This document shows positions 35,651 through 44,820 of a DNA stretch of 64,000 bases, in pieces. Positions within the stretch are counted from its first letter, which is position 1. Every line of letters starts with the position of its first letter. Made by a program: the position numbers and the translations under genes. The DNA comes from CAYQLY01 sp964418605 (GTDB lineage: Bacteria > Bacteroidota > Bacteroidia > Cytophagales > Cyclobacteriaceae): contig CAYQLY010000001.1 of the NCBI GenBank assembly GCA_964418605.1, positions 248,001 through 312,000 of the forward strand, given 5' to 3'. The notes beneath the pieces were generated by a model. The model had not been told where the DNA came from. It was given only the letters and a program-made list of their open reading frames with translations, and searched no databases.

Positions 35651-36889
35651 TTATTCAACTATTACAGTTACAGTTTTTACAGAAATAGAAGTAAAGCGTT
35701 TAGTTTGATCAATATAAGAAAAAGTTATATTGATGTCTATGTTGTACGATCCTTTTGGCACATTAGCATCCACATGGATGATTCCATTATCCTCTTCTAT
35801 AGTCATTCCGGAGGGAGCGTTATTGTTATTAAGATAAAATGAATATAGCCCCTTACCTGTAATAGAAGCGACAGCTTTATTACTTTTGCCTGCTTCTATG
35901 TTCACAGCATTCTTAAGTGTTATACTAGGTATAGGTACCATGTATTCGGCAGCTGTAAAATAGGCAAAGGTCAGAGGAATGGTTGTGCTGCCATATTTAT
36001 TGCTGGCTTTTACATCGATGGTGTATACCCCACTTGGAGCACTAGGTGGAATGGATAGCATGCCATTGGTTTTGTTAATGGATATGTTATTACTTAAAAA
36101 TCCATTGCATTTTTCTACTATATCAAAAGTTATTGGTAGTTCACCGCTAAGTAATTCAGGTTCTATCGTATATGTGAAGGCCATATCTTTTTCAAAATTT
36201 ACATAGTTGTTATTAATTTTAAAACGAGGAACAGGAGGCTTAACAGTAATAATAGTGAGTTCTGTTTTAGCTTTTCCTATACTATTAGAAGCTACGATGT
36301 CGAGCAGGTAAGTACCTTCAATGGATAGGCCGGTGATGGTAAAGCTACCGGTTGTTTTATCGATCGAGATGCCGGGTACAGTGCCTCCGGTTGTTCGTTC
36401 GGTATATGAAAAAACAACAGGCTCTGTAGATGTAATAGCAGGAGCGGGTATAGAGGTTGCCGCATTGTTATGTAGGGTAATGGTGTTGGGTGTATAAAAA
36501 AAGTTAGCAGGTGGTTTTTTAGAGGAGTATACATCCAGTATTAGTACATTTTTGAAGCTAACCGTTCCTGCCGGATTGGTGGCTTTTCCTGTGATGGCAT
36601 ATGTACCTGCAGGGAGATCTTTTGTAGTGCTTACTACACCTTGCTCATCGATCTGAATATACTCTGAATAAGGGGTAGTAAAAAACTGTAAGCTTATAGG
36701 ATCTGATCCGGTAAAGGTAGGCTTTGAAGAACTGATGGTTTGTCCTTCTTGCAGGTGTATAGTGTCTTTTTCGTATTTTAATGAGGCTACTTTTTCAAAG
36801 GTGGGTTCCACCACTATTCTTTTAACGCATTGAGGGAATAGAGCTAGGGCGGCTACTATGAGTAATCCATTTACTGTTTTTTTATTCAT
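35651..36889 (-). CDS. Surface lipoprotein with repeated Ig/cadherin-like domains
   Basis: 412 residues. N-terminal signal with a probable lipidated Cys (LALFPQC; the -1 Gln is atypical for a lipobox). About four beta-sandwich repeats of ~95 residues follow, each with a pattern like 'G.(I/V)S(I/V)(D/N)..TG..(T/S)(I/V)....G.Y.(I/L)...A.N..G' (for example GISIDKTTGSFTITGLSIEG and NISINKTNGMLSIPPSAPSG). This resembles He_PIG/Ig-like repeats used for surface adhesion or glycan contact. Substrate unknown; its neighbours give no clue. Confidence 0.75.
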   Translation of the reverse strand: MNKKTVNGLLIVAALALFPQCVKRIVVEPTFEKVASLKYEKDTIHLQEGQTISSSKPTFTGSDPISLQFFTTPYSEYIQIDEQGVVSTTKDLPAGTYAITGKATNPAGTVSFKNVLILDVYSSKKPPANFFYTPNTITLHNNAATSIPAPAITSTEPVVFSYTERTTGGTVPGISIDKTTGSFTITGLSIEGTYLLDIVASNSIGKAKTELTIITVKPPVPRFKINNNYVNFEKDMAFTYTIEPELLSGELPITFDIVEKCNGFLSNNISINKTNGMLSIPPSAPSGVYTIDVKASNKYGSTTIPLTFAYFTAAEYMVPIPSITLKNAVNIEAGKSNKAVASITGKGLYSFYLNNNNAPSGMTIEEDNGIIHVDANVPKGSYNIDINITFSYIDQTKRFTSISVKTVTVIVE

Positions 36890-36961
36890 AAAAAATAAGT
36901 GCCTGTGTTTTGATTAAAAGCTAGACGAATTTAATGAACTTTTTAGGTAATTGCAAATAAC

Positions 36962-37357
36962 TTATAAGGAAGCTGTCTGTGCTAGATGTTTGCGTTTGTA
37001 ATAAATGTTTAAAATATGAGTAACGATCAATCCCAATGAACCTATATAGGTGAGGTAATGAGAGTAGGATAGTATGCCTGAAAGGATTACGCTGATGCTA
37101 AATACTATAAAGAAGCTCCACAGTATTTTTCGAAGGATAGATAAAGTAGTTTTGGAAGCCATCCTTACAGCTATGAATGCTAGCAGGATGAATGATAAAT
37201 CCATTCCCCATTCCCATGATGGAGTCTTAGAATGGGTATACGCTGTCAGCAACCCTACTAGTAAGGGAAGCGCCATGCAATGAATAATGCAAATTACTGA
37301 TCCAGCGATGCCCAGTTGGTCTGCATACCGATTAATATATTCGGTTACTTTTTTCAT
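36962..37357 (-). CDS. MerC domain membrane protein
   Basis: 131 residues, four membrane segments. The MerC signature is GSVICIIHCMALPLLVGLL with a Cys...His-Cys pair in the first helix. MerC proteins move Hg(II) in mer operons, but no other mer gene is present. In Bacteroidota, stand-alone MerC-like genes often accompany Fur/Zur control, and the palindrome on this promoter fits metal regulation, so zinc or another thiophilic metal is the likelier ligand (inferred). Confidence 0.85.
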   Translation of the reverse strand: MKKVTEYINRYADQLGIAGSVICIIHCMALPLLVGLLTAYTHSKTPSWEWGMDLSFILLAFIAVRMASKTTLSILRKILWSFFIVFSISVILSGILSYSHYLTYIGSLGLIVTHILNIYYKRKHLAQTASL

Positions 37358-37362
37358 GTAAG

Positions 37363-37394
37363 CAAATATAAGAGTAAAAAATTATATTATGCAA
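37363..37394 (-). promoter_or_regulatory. Promoter of the MerC-like gene
   Basis: On the minus strand TTG (37392-37394) and TATATTTG (37363-37370) are separated by 21 bases, an exact Bacteroidota promoter. The start codon is 6 bases past the -7 element, so the 5' leader must be very short or absent. Confidence 0.7.
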
Positions 37395-37405
37395 CATTGT
37401 TGCAT
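37389..37405. promoter_or_regulatory. Zur/Fur-like operator (ATGCAAC-N3-GTTGCAT)
   Basis: A perfect inverted repeat with 7-bp arms and a 3-bp spacer that overlaps the -33 TTG of the MerC-gene promoter, so a dimeric repressor bound here would block transcription. The size, symmetry and metal-linked target gene suggest a Fur-family regulator such as Zur; the regulator is not in this window. Confidence 0.65.
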
Positions 37406-37592
37406 GAAATTATTTATAATCATTTTTAAGTGAGTTAAATAGATTTGAGACAACCTTAGGGAGTAGCTTCTAAAAAAATAAAAGAGAGAAAATTTTATAT
37501 TTTATTGATAACCAGGAGCTTAATATATATATACCGTATCTTTTAATTTGTTGTGATTGCTGTGTATCTTTGGTGATTAATATGATTGTTGT

Positions 37593-38810
37593 ATGCAATA
37601 CCAAATTATACACCTGATAAGAAAAAGTATTCTTGTACCATTTTTATTGATTGGATATATTATTCCTAGTTATTCTCAATCGAATCGATCGATGGATTTA
37701 TTTAATGCTTATTCAATTGATTTATATAAAAAATTACTAGCCCCTGCTGAAAATTTATTTTTTTCGCCTATTAGTATCTATTCAGCTCTCTCTATTCCTT
37801 ATGAAGGGGCTCGTAACCATACAAAAAAACAATTTGATTCTTTATTTCATATTATTAATCCTATCGACCATGATCAAGTAATTGATTTTTCTAATCGACT
37901 CGTTTCTTTTCGAGATTATCTTGAATATGGTTATTTTAGTATTTCTAATGCTGTTTGGATTCAAAACTCTTTTAAACTAGATTCTCTCTATACGAAAAAA
38001 ATTCTAAAAAAATATCAGTCTTCTATTATATCAGTTGATTTTGCAGATCAAATAAAGTCTGCTGAGCAAATAAATAAATGGATAGCTGAAAAAACAAAAA
38101 ATCGAATTCTTGAAATTATTAATCATAAAGATATTCATCCAGAAACTAAATTTATTGTTTCGAATGCAATCTATTTTATAGGTCAATGGGAAAAAAAATT
38201 TTCTAAGACATTAACTAAACCGGATGTATTTTATTCCATTGAAAAAGAAAAAAAAGAAATTGATTTTATGAATACAAAAGAAAAAATGAAATATGTTGAA
38301 AATTATGATTTTCAAATGATAACCAAGTCTTATGAAGGAGATGATAAGCTATTTTGTGTTATTCTTCCTTTTGGGAGATATAAAATTCAAAAAGTTGAAA
38401 GCAAACTCACACAAGAATTAATATCTGAAGCATTTAACAATATGAAGTATGAAGAAGTCAATCTATCTTTACCTAAATTTAAATTAGAATATAGTTATTC
38501 GCTCATAAAGCCTTTGCAGCAACTTGGATTGCAAGATGCGTTCACTTCAAAAGCTGATTTTTCAGATATAGCAACAGGGAATGAAGTACTTATGATTGAT
38601 GACATTAATCATAAAGCTTATATTGATATAAATGAAGAAAGAACAGAAGCCGCTGCCGTTACGGAAGTTAAACATAGATCTGGCTCTGGTGTGGGATTAA
38701 GAACAGAACCGGTTGTTTTTAAAGCGAATCATCCTTTTATTTTTATGATTGTGGATGAGAGAACAAAAGGGATAATTTTTATGGGAAGGTATGTGAGTCC
38801 TCGAAACTAA
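37593..38810 (+). CDS. Exported serpin (serine protease inhibitor)
   Basis: 405 residues: signal peptide about 1-29 (ending PSYSQ) and one full serpin domain. Family markers are NLFFSPISIYSALSIPYEGA, FIVSNAIYFIGQWEKKFSK and the C-terminal FKANHPFIFMIVDERTKGII with FMGRY. The reactive-loop hinge is EERTEAAAVT (348-357), small residues at P12-P10, as in inhibitory serpins. The loop runs about six residues longer than in alpha-1-antitrypsin, so P1 is uncertain; an Arg-Thr near its end would suit a trypsin-like target. Stand-alone gene with a TATCTTTG -7-like element at 37565-37572. Confidence 0.93.
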   Translation: MQYQIIHLIRKSILVPFLLIGYIIPSYSQSNRSMDLFNAYSIDLYKKLLAPAENLFFSPISIYSALSIPYEGARNHTKKQFDSLFHIINPIDHDQVIDFSNRLVSFRDYLEYGYFSISNAVWIQNSFKLDSLYTKKILKKYQSSIISVDFADQIKSAEQINKWIAEKTKNRILEIINHKDIHPETKFIVSNAIYFIGQWEKKFSKTLTKPDVFYSIEKEKKEIDFMNTKEKMKYVENYDFQMITKSYEGDDKLFCVILPFGRYKIQKVESKLTQELISEAFNNMKYEEVNLSLPKFKLEYSYSLIKPLQQLGLQDAFTSKADFSDIATGNEVLMIDDINHKAYIDINEERTEAAAVTEVKHRSGSGVGLRTEPVVFKANHPFIFMIVDERTKGIIFMGRYVSPRN

Positions 38811-38972
38811 AGACTAATCTGTCGACATGGGAAGAAGGAGATGTCTTATTTGAGTATAGCGAAACATTTATCCTCCGGAAACAGAAAAAAGAAGCAGCTA
38901 CATGCACAACAGATTATAAGCGAAAAAAAGTATCTTTGCGATATATTGGATAGTAAGTTCAATAAGACGATT

Positions 38973-40178
38973 ATGACGAATTTAAAACTTTGGCTGAAAG
39001 AAAATTTGAAAGGTGATCCAGTCATGTGGGTTGTTGTATTTCTTCTTTCGTTGATGAGTATTTTAGTTGTATATAGTGCCACGGGTACACTGGCGTATAA
39101 AAAGATGCAGGGTGATACAGAATATTACTTATTACGTCATTCTTTTTTAGTTTTTTTATGTTTTGTAGCCATGTGGCTTGCCCATCAAGTCGATTACAGG
39201 TATTATTCGAAGCTTTCTCGTTTTGCACTTATTCTTTCAGTTCCATTATTGATATATGCCTACTTTTTTGGAACAAGCATTAATGAGGCATCTCGATGGA
39301 TTACCATTCCTTTGATTAACCAATCTTTTCAGCCTTCAGATCTTGCTAAATTAGCGTTGATTGCTAATTTGGCAAGTATGTTATCAAAACGTCAACAGCG
39401 TATCACAGATGTTCGTGATTCATTGATACCGATGTTGATCTGGTGTGGGATAATTTGTGGGTTAATTGCTTTAACAAATTATTCTACGGCTGTACTTTTG
39501 TTTTGTACGTGTATGTTGCTAATGTTTATCGGTCGAGTACCTGCACGTTATATTCTAATATTGATTTTGATTGGAGTGGTAGCAGGCAGTATTGCATTAG
39601 CAGTAGGTCAGCGTGGCAGCACAGTGATTAGTCGGATGAAACGTTATCTGTTTCCTTCAGAAGTTCCTTTTCAATTAGAACAGTCATACATAGCTATTGC
39701 GACGGGTGGGTTGGAGGGAAAGGGACCTGGCAATAGTGTGCAACGTAATTTTTTACCTCATCCTTATTCTGATTTTATTTATTCTGTTATTGTAGAAGAG
39801 TATGGTATGTTTGGAGCTATTTTAGTGTTGCTCTTATATTTGGTGTTACTGTATCGTGGGATGCGTGTAGTGGCTCGAAGTGAAAAGGCCTTTGGTGGGT
39901 TGCTATCAGCTGGGATTTCTTTTTCATTGGTTATTCAGGCGATGGTTAATATTGGTGTTGCTGTAGGGCTATTACCAATTACAGGGCAGCCACTTCCATT
40001 GTTGAGTATGGGAGGGACGTCATTATTGTTTACAGGGCTTTCATTTGGTATTATCATTAGTGTGAGCCGTGGAGAAATAGATGAAACGGTAGATACTATT
40101 ATCCGTGGTAATACAAATACGGTTAAAAAACCAACATTTAATCTTTCAGAGTCCGGTGAGTCGGTTATTAAGTCGTAA
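38973..40178 (+). CDS. ftsW: Cell-division lipid-II polymerase FtsW
   Basis: 401 residues from the Met at 38973 (MTNLKLWLKENL). The frame is open from 38841, but those 44 codons are polar and unlike the family. About ten membrane segments; SEDS-family signatures QPSDLAKLALIANLASML, GGLEGKGPGNSVQRNFLPHP, SDFIYSVIVEEYGMFGAILV and PITGQPLPLLSMGGTSLL. The GKGPGNSVQRNFLPHPYSD loop matches Bacteroidota FtsW better than RodA. It is separated from any dcw-cluster neighbour here. Confidence 0.92.
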   Translation: MTNLKLWLKENLKGDPVMWVVVFLLSLMSILVVYSATGTLAYKKMQGDTEYYLLRHSFLVFLCFVAMWLAHQVDYRYYSKLSRFALILSVPLLIYAYFFGTSINEASRWITIPLINQSFQPSDLAKLALIANLASMLSKRQQRITDVRDSLIPMLIWCGIICGLIALTNYSTAVLLFCTCMLLMFIGRVPARYILILILIGVVAGSIALAVGQRGSTVISRMKRYLFPSEVPFQLEQSYIAIATGGLEGKGPGNSVQRNFLPHPYSDFIYSVIVEEYGMFGAILVLLLYLVLLYRGMRVVARSEKAFGGLLSAGISFSLVIQAMVNIGVAVGLLPITGQPLPLLSMGGTSLLFTGLSFGIIISVSRGEIDETVDTIIRGNTNTVKKPTFNLSESGESVIKS

Positions 40179-40229
40179 GGAGTAAGTTTTTAATCTTTAT
40201 TTTAATAAGTTTGGTATCAGAATATTAGT

Positions 40230-40712
40230 TTATGCTGTCCCATCTTCTATCTTTTTTATCTGTTCTGGGGACAGTTGAAGATCTTCAATGAGTTTTGATT
40301 TTGTAGGTCTATGGAGAAGAAATAAGATAAATAGAGCTACGCCAGATATTAGATAAATAAATGTTCCTGTGAGCAAGTATCCTACAGTAGGGAATAAGCA
40401 AGTAGCCTCTAATAATCCAAATTTGATGATTAAATAGCTGCGGTATTTGGTAAGTTTTGTTTCTAGGTTGTATTCAGGATAGATTCTGTTGAGTAATGTT
40501 TTAAATAGACTAATTGAAAGTGCTACTCCTAAAATAGAAAATGAAGGAATTCCCCATGCGAAAAAACGATTAAGGTTTTCATTTTTACTTATCATGTTTT
40601 GTGTATGTAGATAATAGCTTGAAACTAAGAGTGTGGCAGTCCCTACTACCATACTTCCAAATAAAATTATATTCAGTTGAATGTAATTTTTAGGATTTAT
40701 TTTTATTCCCAT
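40230..40712 (-). CDS. Four-helix membrane protein, unknown function
   Basis: 160 residues with four predicted membrane segments (about 12-32, 49-68, 92-112, 117-133) and a charged C-terminus ending QLSPEQIKKIEDGTA. No family recognised. It is 15 bases downstream of smc on the same strand, probably cotranscribed, but this does not indicate a role. Confidence 0.65.
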   Translation of the reverse strand: MGIKINPKNYIQLNIILFGSMVVGTATLLVSSYYLHTQNMISKNENLNRFFAWGIPSFSILGVALSISLFKTLLNRIYPEYNLETKLTKYRSYLIIKFGLLEATCLFPTVGYLLTGTFIYLISGVALFILFLLHRPTKSKLIEDLQLSPEQIKKIEDGTA

Positions 40713-40727
40713 GTTTTCTATCTAACT

Positions 40728-43700
40728 TTAATTCAATGAGCGTAAATCAACGGGGACGACCTGCGATATACCTTGCTCAACCATAGTGATACCATACATC
40801 ACATCAGTGCTTACCATTGTTCGTTTATTATGGGTAACGATGATGAATTGAGATCCTTTAGAAAATTTTCGAATGATAGTATTGAATTTATCAATATTAG
40901 CATCATCCAATGGGGCATCCACTTCATCAAAGATGCAAAATGGAGCTGGTTTTAAAAGATAAATGGAGAATAAAAGCGAGACCGCCGTAAGGGTTTTTTC
41001 ACCACCTGATAATTGATTGATGGTAAGTGGTCTTTTCCCTTTAGGTTTAGCACTGATTTCAATTTCGGATTCAAGTGGGTTATCTGGATCAACTAGTTTG
41101 AGATCACAACTATCTTCTTCTGAGAAAAGAGAACGAAATACATTAATAAAGTTTTCTCTGATTTTTTCAAACGCATTGACGAATGTTTCTTTAGCTACTT
41201 GGTCTATTTCTTGGATGGTAGATAGAAGAGACTCTTTAGCTTTGATGAGATCCTCTTTTTGTTCAAGTATAAAATTATTACGTTGTTGAATTTCTGTATA
41301 AGCCTCCATCGCCATAGGATTGATAGGGCCTATACGGTCTAACTTGGCTTTCGTTTTTTCTACCTCTTCTTTAAGTTTAGCTTCATCTAAAGAAGTATTA
41401 TCTTGAGTATATTGGTTAAGTATGTCTTCTAGATTAACATTGAACTCTACAGATAAGCGCTCTTTTAAAGAAGTTAGTGTTAGCTTAATTTCATTTGTTC
41501 TATTTTCTGCTTCATGAATTAATTCATCGATTTGTTCTCGGCGTTTGAGTAGTTCTCGAATTTCTTTTTCGATATGCTCGATGGTGCCTCGGTGTTGGTA
41601 GTATTCTTTCTCAGCTTCTCCAACATTTTTTTCCAAATCTTCTTTTTGTCTGTATAGGTTGATTAACTCATTTTCATTTTCTTCGCTAGAAATCAAATGT
41701 GATGTAATAGCTAATTCGGTTTGTGTGAGCTCTTCAGCGCTTTTGCTGATACGTTCTTTAGTAGTTTCCCACGATGATTGTTTATAATCAATTTCTTGTT
41801 GGAGGCTTTGTGTTTTATTTTGTTGTTGGTGAAAATGAATATTTTCTGTATTGTAGTGTTGTGATTTTTCGTTTAAAATAGCATTTTCTTTTTCAAGCTC
41901 AAGAGTGAGTTGATTGATTTCATGTTCAAGATCATTCACTTCTTTGGTAGTTGATTGAACATGCGGGTGCTGTTGTTCGATTTCAGAAGTAATGGAATTT
42001 ATTTTTTCAATAATGTCTTCTTTTTTTACAGAGCTATTGATTAGGAATTGAGATAGTTGTTCATGTTTTGTTTTGATTGATATATAATTTTCACGTAAGA
42101 CGCCTAATTCGTTTTGTAGTTTTTCAATTTTTTCTTTTTGTGTATTCTCTTTTAGTTTTCTTAATTCCTCCTGGTTGAAGTTAAAGCTATGTTTGACAAG
42201 CTCTATTTTTTGAGTAAGGGCTTGTAACTCTTCCTGTAGCTTTTCTAAATTTTTTGCTCGTCCAATTCGTTTCCCTTCAAATAACCCTACAGAGCCGCCT
42301 GATAAGCTGAATTTTTTTCTTATAAAGTTGCCCCCCTGACTGATAAAAATAGCTTCATTATCTTGAGGTGTATCTTTATAGTGTGATGTAAGAATATAGA
42401 CATGGTCTAATAGATAGCGAACAAGCTGTTTGTATTTTGAATCATACTCAACAATATCTGATGCAGGAATAGCATGTTCAAAAAGCTTAGTGGGGCTAGA
42501 TTGAAAATGATCAAAGGATGATAAAATAAAAAAATGAGCTCTGCCTTTTGCCGCTTCACTTAATAGATTAACCGCTTGGTAGGCATGTGCTTCTTCTTCT
42601 ACAATGTAATAATTCATGTAGGGCTCCAAGTAATTTTCAATTGTTACACGGTAGCGTTCATCACATGTGATAATATCTGATAGAAGGGGGGCTTCTTTTC
42701 CCCAGCTTGCATTTTTTTTCAAAAATTTTATAGCTTCTGGAAATCCTTCTAGGTTATCTACTAATGATTTAGTTAAATTGTATTCATTTTCTATCGCATC
42801 ACGTTTGCGTGTCAATTGATTTATTTCCTCACGAATAAGCTCGAAATTTGATTCGCTATCTTGAATTTTATTTTGCAGATCTTCTTCTAGTAGTTGTTCT
42901 TGTTCTACTTCTTTTGTTTTAGCTTCTAGCTGATTAGTAAGTTCATGGAGCTTACTTTCCAGTTCAGTGATGGCACTGGAATGGTTGAGATTATCTGAAT
43001 CCGTTTTTTCCATTTCTTCTTGCAGTGAGGATAACTGCATTTTAGAAATTTCGATGGACTTGACTAGTGTGTAGGCTTGCTCTTGATTGGTTTTAAGAAG
43101 ACTGCTCAAGTCAACTAGTTTTTTTTGTAAATCAACCGTATGTGTTTTTTGTCTATCGTGTTCTGTTTTTAATTTTTCTAATTGTAGGCGACTATTTTCT
43201 GTTATTTTTTCTGATTCTCCTTTTTCATTTTTTAAGCTTTTAATACTTATCTCAGCCTGATCATTGTCTTTCTTGCCCTGATCGATAAGCTCTTGGAGTG
43301 TGGTGGCTTTGTCATTCAAAAACTTTAAACGCTCATTTTTTAATTGTTTCTCCCCCTCAAAGGTGCGTATTTTATTGACATGCTCATTGAGTTCCTTTTG
43401 ATGTGTAGATAAGCTTTTTTCTTTGTTTAGTAGATCAATTTTTAATTGTTCGACCCCAGCCTCTTTTTCAATTAATTGCGTAGTAATACGTGTTTTTTGA
43501 TCTTGCTCCTCAGTGATCTGATGGGTGAGGTTTTGTAATGCTTCGTGTTGTATATGTGTTGATTGCTGAGCCAGTTGAATAGTTAGCTGCTTATATTCTT
43601 CTTTAATTTTAAAATAATCTTCTGTTTGTTTAGCTTGTTTCTCAAGTGATTTTAAATTTTTATTGATTTCATAAAGCAAATCATCTACACGCTCCAGATC

Positions 43701-44258
43701 TTGATCTGTATCTTCAAGTTTTCGGAATGTTTCTTTCTTACGTACCTTGAATTTTGAAATTCCAGCTGCTTCTTCAAATAGCTCACGTCGTGATCCATCT
43801 TTATCATTGAGAAGGTTGTCTACCATTTTTAACTCGATGATCGCATAGTTATCAGGACCTATACCTGTATCTAGAAAGAGATTATTAATGTCTTTCAATC
43901 GGCAGATTACCCCATTTAATAAATATTCGCTTTCTCCTGTACGGTAGTAGCGTCTGGTGATAGTTATCTGATTGTATTCGGTTGGAAGCAAGTTTTTAGT
44001 ATTATCAAACGTAAGCGAAACTTCAGCCAACTGGGTTGGTTTTCTATTTTTGGTGCCATTAAAAATGATGTTCTCCATCTTTTCAGATCTAAGGGCACTT
44101 ATTTTTTGTTCTCCGAGTACCCATCGAATGGAGTCCACAACGTTGGATTTACCACATCCATTAGGGCCTACAATTCCTGTAACACCTTCTCCAAAGTTGA
44201 TTATTACCTTATCTCCAAAGCTTTTAAAGCCTTTAATTTCTAATTTAGTGAGTTGCAT
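40728..44258 (-). CDS. smc: Chromosome segregation ATPase SMC
   Basis: 1176 residues. N-terminal ATPase half with Walker A GPNGCGKSN (31-39); long coiled coils rich in Glu/Lys/Gln/Leu; a hinge at about 515-670 (SWGKEAPLLSDIITCDERYR, FEGKRIGRAKNLEKL at the exit); and a C-terminal half with ABC signature LSGGEKTLTAVSLLF (about 1082) and Walker B FCIFDEVDAPLDD. Forms the ring-shaped dimer that organises the chromosome with ScpA and ScpB. A TATTTTTG -7-like element on the minus strand lies at 44288-44295. Confidence 0.97.
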   Translation of the reverse strand: MQLTKLEIKGFKSFGDKVIINFGEGVTGIVGPNGCGKSNVVDSIRWVLGEQKISALRSEKMENIIFNGTKNRKPTQLAEVSLTFDNTKNLLPTEYNQITITRRYYRTGESEYLLNGVICRLKDINNLFLDTGIGPDNYAIIELKMVDNLLNDKDGSRRELFEEAAGISKFKVRKKETFRKLEDTDQDLERVDDLLYEINKNLKSLEKQAKQTEDYFKIKEEYKQLTIQLAQQSTHIQHEALQNLTHQITEEQDQKTRITTQLIEKEAGVEQLKIDLLNKEKSLSTHQKELNEHVNKIRTFEGEKQLKNERLKFLNDKATTLQELIDQGKKDNDQAEISIKSLKNEKGESEKITENSRLQLEKLKTEHDRQKTHTVDLQKKLVDLSSLLKTNQEQAYTLVKSIEISKMQLSSLQEEMEKTDSDNLNHSSAITELESKLHELTNQLEAKTKEVEQEQLLEEDLQNKIQDSESNFELIREEINQLTRKRDAIENEYNLTKSLVDNLEGFPEAIKFLKKNASWGKEAPLLSDIITCDERYRVTIENYLEPYMNYYIVEEEAHAYQAVNLLSEAAKGRAHFFILSSFDHFQSSPTKLFEHAIPASDIVEYDSKYKQLVRYLLDHVYILTSHYKDTPQDNEAIFISQGGNFIRKKFSLSGGSVGLFEGKRIGRAKNLEKLQEELQALTQKIELVKHSFNFNQEELRKLKENTQKEKIEKLQNELGVLRENYISIKTKHEQLSQFLINSSVKKEDIIEKINSITSEIEQQHPHVQSTTKEVNDLEHEINQLTLELEKENAILNEKSQHYNTENIHFHQQQNKTQSLQQEIDYKQSSWETTKERISKSAEELTQTELAITSHLISSEENENELINLYRQKEDLEKNVGEAEKEYYQHRGTIEHIEKEIRELLKRREQIDELIHEAENRTNEIKLTLTSLKERLSVEFNVNLEDILNQYTQDNTSLDEAKLKEEVEKTKAKLDRIGPINPMAMEAYTEIQQRNNFILEQKEDLIKAKESLLSTIQEIDQVAKETFVNAFEKIRENFINVFRSLFSEEDSCDLKLVDPDNPLESEIEISAKPKGKRPLTINQLSGGEKTLTAVSLLFSIYLLKPAPFCIFDEVDAPLDDANIDKFNTIIRKFSKGSQFIIVTHNKRTMVSTDVMYGITMVEQGISQVVPVDLRSLN

Positions 44259-44374
44259 TCGCGGGTTTTATTCAAAAAAATGGGAGACAAAAATACATAT
44301 TTATTACATAGCTTCGTAAAAAATCGTGTAACTTTAAAAAGTAAAAATGAAAATTATTATGTTTAATTGAGCGT

Positions 44375-44797
44375 ATGGAAGCATTGAAAACCGTATTATA
44401 TGTATTAGCAATTGTTATTTACATTGTTTTTCGAGCCTCTAAAAAAAAGAAGAAAATAGGTCCTTCGCCTCAAACAGTCTCTTTACCTAAGGATCAGCCT
44501 GAGAGTATGAGTCAAACTGTTACACACACAACAACTGTTAATGATAAACAATCGGTTAATTTGGAAAGTATTGTTCCTATGTATGAAACATTAGAAACAT
44601 TGGAAAAGGATACGGAACTTTCCTTGGAAAAGTATGGGGAAAAGTTAGATTATCACGACGATATAAAAAATGACAAAAAATATAATTTTAATTCAATTAA
44701 TAATAAAAAATATAATTACAATAAATTTTTTAAAAATAAAGATAATTTAAAACGTGTTTTTATTGCCACTGAGATCTTTCAACGAAAGTATACATGA
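44375..44797 (+). CDS. Small membrane-anchored protein with Asn/Lys-rich tail
   Basis: 140 residues. One membrane helix at about 5-20 (LKTVLYVLAIVIYIVFRASK), then a KKKK stop-transfer patch, a polar linker, and a low-complexity Asn/Lys/Tyr-rich C-terminus (NKKYNYNKFFKNKDNLKR). Short N-anchored proteins like this occur before purA or STAS genes in relatives, but no function is known. 23 bases upstream of the STAS gene. Confidence 0.65.
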   Translation: MEALKTVLYVLAIVIYIVFRASKKKKKIGPSPQTVSLPKDQPESMSQTVTHTTTVNDKQSVNLESIVPMYETLETLEKDTELSLEKYGEKLDYHDDIKNDKKYNFNSINNKKYNYNKFFKNKDNLKRVFIATEIFQRKYT

Positions 44798-44820
44798 TTT
44801 TTTATTAACTTTGTAACATT

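Noticed and set aside
36962..37357. Mercury-resistance operon
   Set aside because: Only a MerC-like gene is present; no merR, merT, merP or merA nearby.
38841..38972. 44-residue N-terminal extension of FtsW
   Set aside because: Highly polar Lys-rich sequence unlike the family; the Met at 38973 begins the typical N-terminal region.
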